Positions 60,611 through 64,000 of a DNA stretch of 64,000 nucleotides are shown one piece after another. The stretch's first letter is position 1. Each line of letters opens with the position of its first letter. The stretch is from positions 11,034,501 through 11,098,500 of the forward strand of contig OX485805.1 of the NCBI GenBank assembly GCA_950295325.1, written 5' to 3'. Below the pieces are notes generated by a model. The model searched no databases and was not told the DNA's origin. It saw only the letters and a list, made by a program, of their open reading frames with translations. Source of the stretch: Polytrichum commune. Taxonomy: Eukaryota; Streptophyta; Polytrichopsida; Polytrichales; Polytrichaceae. Position numbers and translations under genes: made by a program.

Positions 60611-61110
60611 GGGCCACTTTTCACACGAGACTGAGAGCCCATGACCATTACACTTCAAGCACTCTCATTGGTGGAAAAGGTGGAGCCAGTCCAAGTTCGC
60701 TTTACACTACGCTTGAGGGACCAATGGAGTATGTGCATGCAAGATGGGTGTAAAGTCTACATGGATTCCTACATGGCATCGAATGGATCATGTTTCATGG
60801 TCACTTGGACTATTTTTCATAAAATCACCTCTTGGAGGTAGGCCTAACACAAAACCAGGAGACATGACACTCCGAACGTTCACAACCGTTGATGTATTAT
60901 ATCTTATCATGTGTGAGGAGCTGCATGAATAGAGTTTTATTAAAATAACATTTGGTTGACGGTCCGATCACATATGACTTCACACTACACTTGACGGTCC
61001 ATGACCACACTACATGATTTTGGAGGTGTCTTGGGATGGCCTTTGGACACTTTCTTTTGGGCTCTCACAATTTCATCGTCACGGCTCTTGGCTCGCGTGT
61101 GAAGTGGCCC
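60611..61110. mobile_element. PIF/Harbinger-like MITE, 500 bp
   Basis: Left GGGCCACTTTTCACACGAG, right in reverse complement GGGCCACTTCACACGCGAG. Flanked by TTA (60608-60610 and 61111-61113). An inner CACTACGCTTGAGGG / CACTACACTTGACGG repeat recurs. It matches 62348-62867 in ends and in internal blocks (CTCTCATTGGT.GAAAAGGTG, GTCTACATG, TCCTACATGGCA). Confidence 0.8.
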
Positions 61111-61232
61111 TTAGATTCATATTACTAAACCCTCCATATTCACAACATGACTTAGCATTACTTGGCCATTTATGTCCGTTCACTAGATCCATGAATAGAG
61201 TAACTATATTTTGTGGGGCCTCCAACAAAGTA

Positions 61233-61448
61233 CACTAAATAGTGTATTTAGTGTCACATACTATTTGGACTTACGCAATGTCATAACTATTTATTGTATA
61301 TATGTATTTTCGCCAACAAAGGTCAAATTGGTTGTTTGCATGTTATAGGACAGTAACATCTTCACTCGATAAGAAATTACATTAATAGTAAATACATATA
61401 GCATTGTGTAACTCCAAATAGTAAATGACACTAAATACAATATTTAGT
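61233..61448. mobile_element. CACTAAATA-family MITE, 216 bp, intact
   Basis: Flanked by TA. Each end is a perfect 21-nt hairpin: CACTAAATA-GTG-TATTTAGTG at the left and CACTAAATA-CAA-TATTTAGTG at the right. Beyond the hairpins the ends stay complementary for about 50 bp more with mismatches (TCACATACTATTTGGACTTA against its partner). This is the best reference copy for the subfamily fragments at 27202/28640 and 53447. Confidence 0.85.
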
Positions 61449-61480
61449 GTAGTAATATTTAGTTATTGTTCATATATTAA

Positions 61481-62140
61481 GGCTCACACTTGGAAATTTG
61501 AGCGGAGCTACAGTATGCTCCTAACACTATTCACAAGGGGCATTTGTTCACCATGACACTATCCATTGAAAATGCTAGTCATAATAACACTATTCATAGC
61601 AACGTTATTCAATGAAAGTACCGACACTATTCAAATTGTTCATACCGCGTGCCAATTTCTTCCTATTATCTAGGTTTCTTCCCATGAAGATAAGACAATG
61701 AAGACCCTTATTAGATGCTAAATATAGATTGGGTACTCAAATATTGGGTTGAATAATGTGTCGGACTTAAGGTTTGAGAATCTTACGTAATTGCTAGCAT
61801 GGCCACATAACATGAGCCCTTGATGAGGAATGTTATGTAAGATTTCTTTTAAAAAATATTTGAATGAAAATAAATTGTGATTATGGAAAGCCAACTTTTC
61901 TAGTTCATAACATCATTAAACTACATGGTTGTGTTCCATCCTATATTTAGCATATGACATGAGCCTTCACGATTTGACTCTCATAGGAAGAAACTAACAC
62001 TAATAAGAATAACGAATAGTGCCAGTGTGAATAGTGTCGATATTTCAATGACAATGTTATTATGAATAATACTAGGGCGAACAAGGTATCATATGAACAA
62101 TGTTGGGAGTAAAACTCCACCCAAATTTTCAAGTGTCAGC
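61481..62140. mobile_element. Long imperfect inverted-repeat element, about 660 bp
   Basis: Left GCTCACACTTGGAAATTTGA pairs with right GCTGACACTTGAAAATTTGG (reverse complement), and weaker pairing continues about 150 bp through GTTCA, ATTCATA and CGACACTATTCA words. No target duplication could be fixed. Similar TTCATTGAAA/CACTATTCA words occur at 44200-44300. Confidence 0.5.
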
Positions 62141-62347
62141 TTGAATGTATGAATAGTGAATGAATATCCTCAAATTTTTTCAGAAAGCCCGCATGATATA
62201 TTTGACATATTCCAACATCATGGAACCAACCCACATGGCTGAATAATGTTAAGTAACCCGTATTCACAACGGTGTAAAGTTAGCTTGGTGGGAGATCGGA
62301 GTTTTGACAAGTGATGAAATGCCCAAGGCAATTGAGAGCCATAGTAT

Positions 62348-62867
62348 GGGGCACTTCACACACAAAGCTGAAGGCCCCTGACCATGGCAATGTGAGAGCT
62401 CTCATTGGTCGAAAAGGTGGAGACTGTCCAAGTTCACTTCACATTAGGAGGTGAAGGCCTAAAGGCCCAAAGAAAAGTTCGTGGATGAAAAGTCTACATG
62501 AAATCCTACATGGCAGGTTGTGGATAAGGGTGCATGGTCTACCGGATTTTTTTAAATATTTTCCCAGCATGACAAATTTAAGGGTAGATTCTAAAATAGA
62601 TTCCATGTCACACAAACACCACCAAGTAATTCTCTTAAATTGATCAAATTCAAGACATATTATATTAGACCAAATCCTCCCCTCTTTTTCCGCCAACAAA
62701 ATATGTAATGGTCCCGCAACATGGTCCATTCTCACTTCACACTATGCTTGAGGGCCCGTGACTACATAAAACGGCTTTCCCAACACCCATGGTACGGCTT
62801 GTGGGTGAGAGTCAAGGGTCCTCACCATTACAAGGTCCCGGCTCTTGGCTCATGTGTGAAGTGGCCC
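62348..62867. mobile_element. PIF/Harbinger-like MITE, 520 bp, second copy
   Basis: Left GGGGCACTTCACACACAAAG, right in reverse complement GGGCCACTTCACACATGAG. The right flank is TAA and the left TAT, so the 3-bp duplication is imperfect. It is the same family as 60611-61110. Confidence 0.7.
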
Positions 62868-64000
62868 TAATAGGCATGTCCACTCGCATTAATAGAGAGT
62901 AGGTCCCAAGTTCAACATTGTTATTGAAAAGGTGGGCCACATGGCATTCAAAGTTCCCACTTTATTATTACCCTTGTCAAATGCGGAGTGTCCCATGTGG
63001 GCCCGACTCAGCAGTTAGTCAAATGGGCCCAAATTAGGACTTCGAAGTTATGTGTAGCCAATTCCCCAAATGCCTCCGTCTCGTCCTTTTTCCGCCATGT
63101 GTCAAAGGTGTGCTTTGTTTGGAACTTGGAACTTTTTGTGAGGATATTAGGGTTTAGGGTGTAGGGTTTGTACATGTATGGTGACGTCATAAACTTCGAA
63201 GCCACGGTGATGTGTTTGCACGGTGTATTATTAGGCATTGAGCTAATGTGGTCAACATTTAAGATGTAGCATGTGACCTTGATGGAAAGATGTGTAGTAA
63301 CCAATGGAAGCTAATGAGATTACAACACGATGTGTTGAAGGTGTGCTTCACGTGATGTTATGTATCACTACGAAAGGCTTGTAAAAAACGCACTTTGCAC
63401 ATAGCCAAACTTTCACATCCAAAGCTACATTGATCGTAGTAAAGAAGTGGGCCGCACTAATATCGAGGAATCCACACTCAAAACATTGGGGATAATACAC
63501 TCTAAGCTCCATAATATCATGCTTGTGTCAACTAAAGTGTGCACGTGATATTGAGGAGCTCTGTAGTGTTAACGTGGATGTGTGATAAAAGAGGGTCAAT
63601 GTAGCATGTGGTGTTGTGGAATGACACAAAGTCAACATCGCAATAATGACAATAACTGCAATGGTAACAACGTGATGTGTGCGAGTGTGTGGTTTGCATT
63701 ATTTGGTGTTTATTCTAGAAACTATGATATATGGGAGGAAAACATGACAATAAGGAGTGAGATTCAAACTAAGAACATCTGTTCCCTAGGGTTTCAAGGT
63801 AAAAGAGGAGTGACATTAAGGAGGTTGATACAACGGTGTTTACAATGTATTATGGATGCACACTATTTACCAACTCACAGTACATAATATCGGAAGTCCA
63901 ATAAAAAAAACGATGTTATCTCTTTCAAACCTTGCTTGTGTTCACAAACACACATATTACCTTGTAGAGCTTCTTGTGCCCTTCCTAGAAAACACCAAGA
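62868..64000. repeat. Dispersed repeat, copy 2, and intergenic DNA
   Basis: 63500-63850 matches 32985-33310 in order (GTGATATTGAGGAG, GCATGTGGTGTTGTGGAAT, ACACAAAGTCAAC, GTGACATTAA). TTTAGGG-type units occur at about 63147-63172 (three diverged copies). No gene supported; the open frame at 63582-63887 lies in the repeat. Confidence 0.55.

Noticed and set aside
63582-63887. 101-aa plus-strand open frame
   Set aside because: It falls within the dispersed repeat also present at 32985-33310, where the frame is not conserved.

Overview
The window looks like nuclear DNA of a land plant with a large, repeat-rich genome. It is AT-rich, has almost no intact genes, is full of non-autonomous DNA transposons with plant-type ends (CACTA, PIF/Harbinger-like, hAT, pogo), and its only protein-like stretches are interrupted by introns. 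Two transposase relics resemble families I associate from memory with mosses, lycophytes and ferns at least as much as with flowering plants; I cannot name the species. I see no bacterial operons, CRISPR arrays, rRNA or tRNA genes.

Layout. (1) 1.26-7.58 kb is the only gene-like island. A minus-strand model (4.88 to 4.01 kb, two exons, basic nuclear-type protein) is followed by further minus-strand exons (4.00-1.26 kb), with a 12-copy 128-bp palindromic tandem array between two of them. A divergent plus-strand gene (5.13-7.58 kb) carries a SUMO-motif/SUMO-interaction-motif stretch, a transposase-like region with an in-frame TAG, and a degenerate SWIM-type zinc finger. (2) 7.6-16.5 kb is mostly featureless AT-rich DNA. 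(3) 16.5-23.4 kb holds two diverged copies of one duplicated block, each with a different MITE, separated by a pogo-like element. (4) 27.2-30.5 kb has two TG...CA elements that look like solo LTRs, the first inserted inside a MITE. (5) 30.5-33.3 kb has microsatellites and a tandem array. (6) 33.7-35.2 kb is a pogo-like element with a hAT MITE inside. (7) 36.4-39.5 kb is a hAT-like transposase pseudogene split by a CACTA element that itself holds a tRNA-derived SINE. (8) 40.5-42.3 kb is a PIF/Harbinger-like MITE with a third TG...CA element in its terminal repeat. (9) 46.7-47.3 kb is a hAT MITE inserted into another member of its own family. (10) 54.1 kb is a small CACTA foldback, and 60.6-62.9 kb is a dense cluster of four inverted-repeat elements.

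The most informative content is the insertion history. Target-site duplications (8 bp hAT, 5 bp LTR-type, 3 bp CACTA and PIF, 2 bp pogo) can be read directly, and one insertion has its empty site preserved in the paralogous block. I found no convincing undescribed biochemical system. The best candidates for something new are the alternating-dimer palindromic satellite inside a putative intron, the divergent gene pair, and the uncatalogued MITE families.
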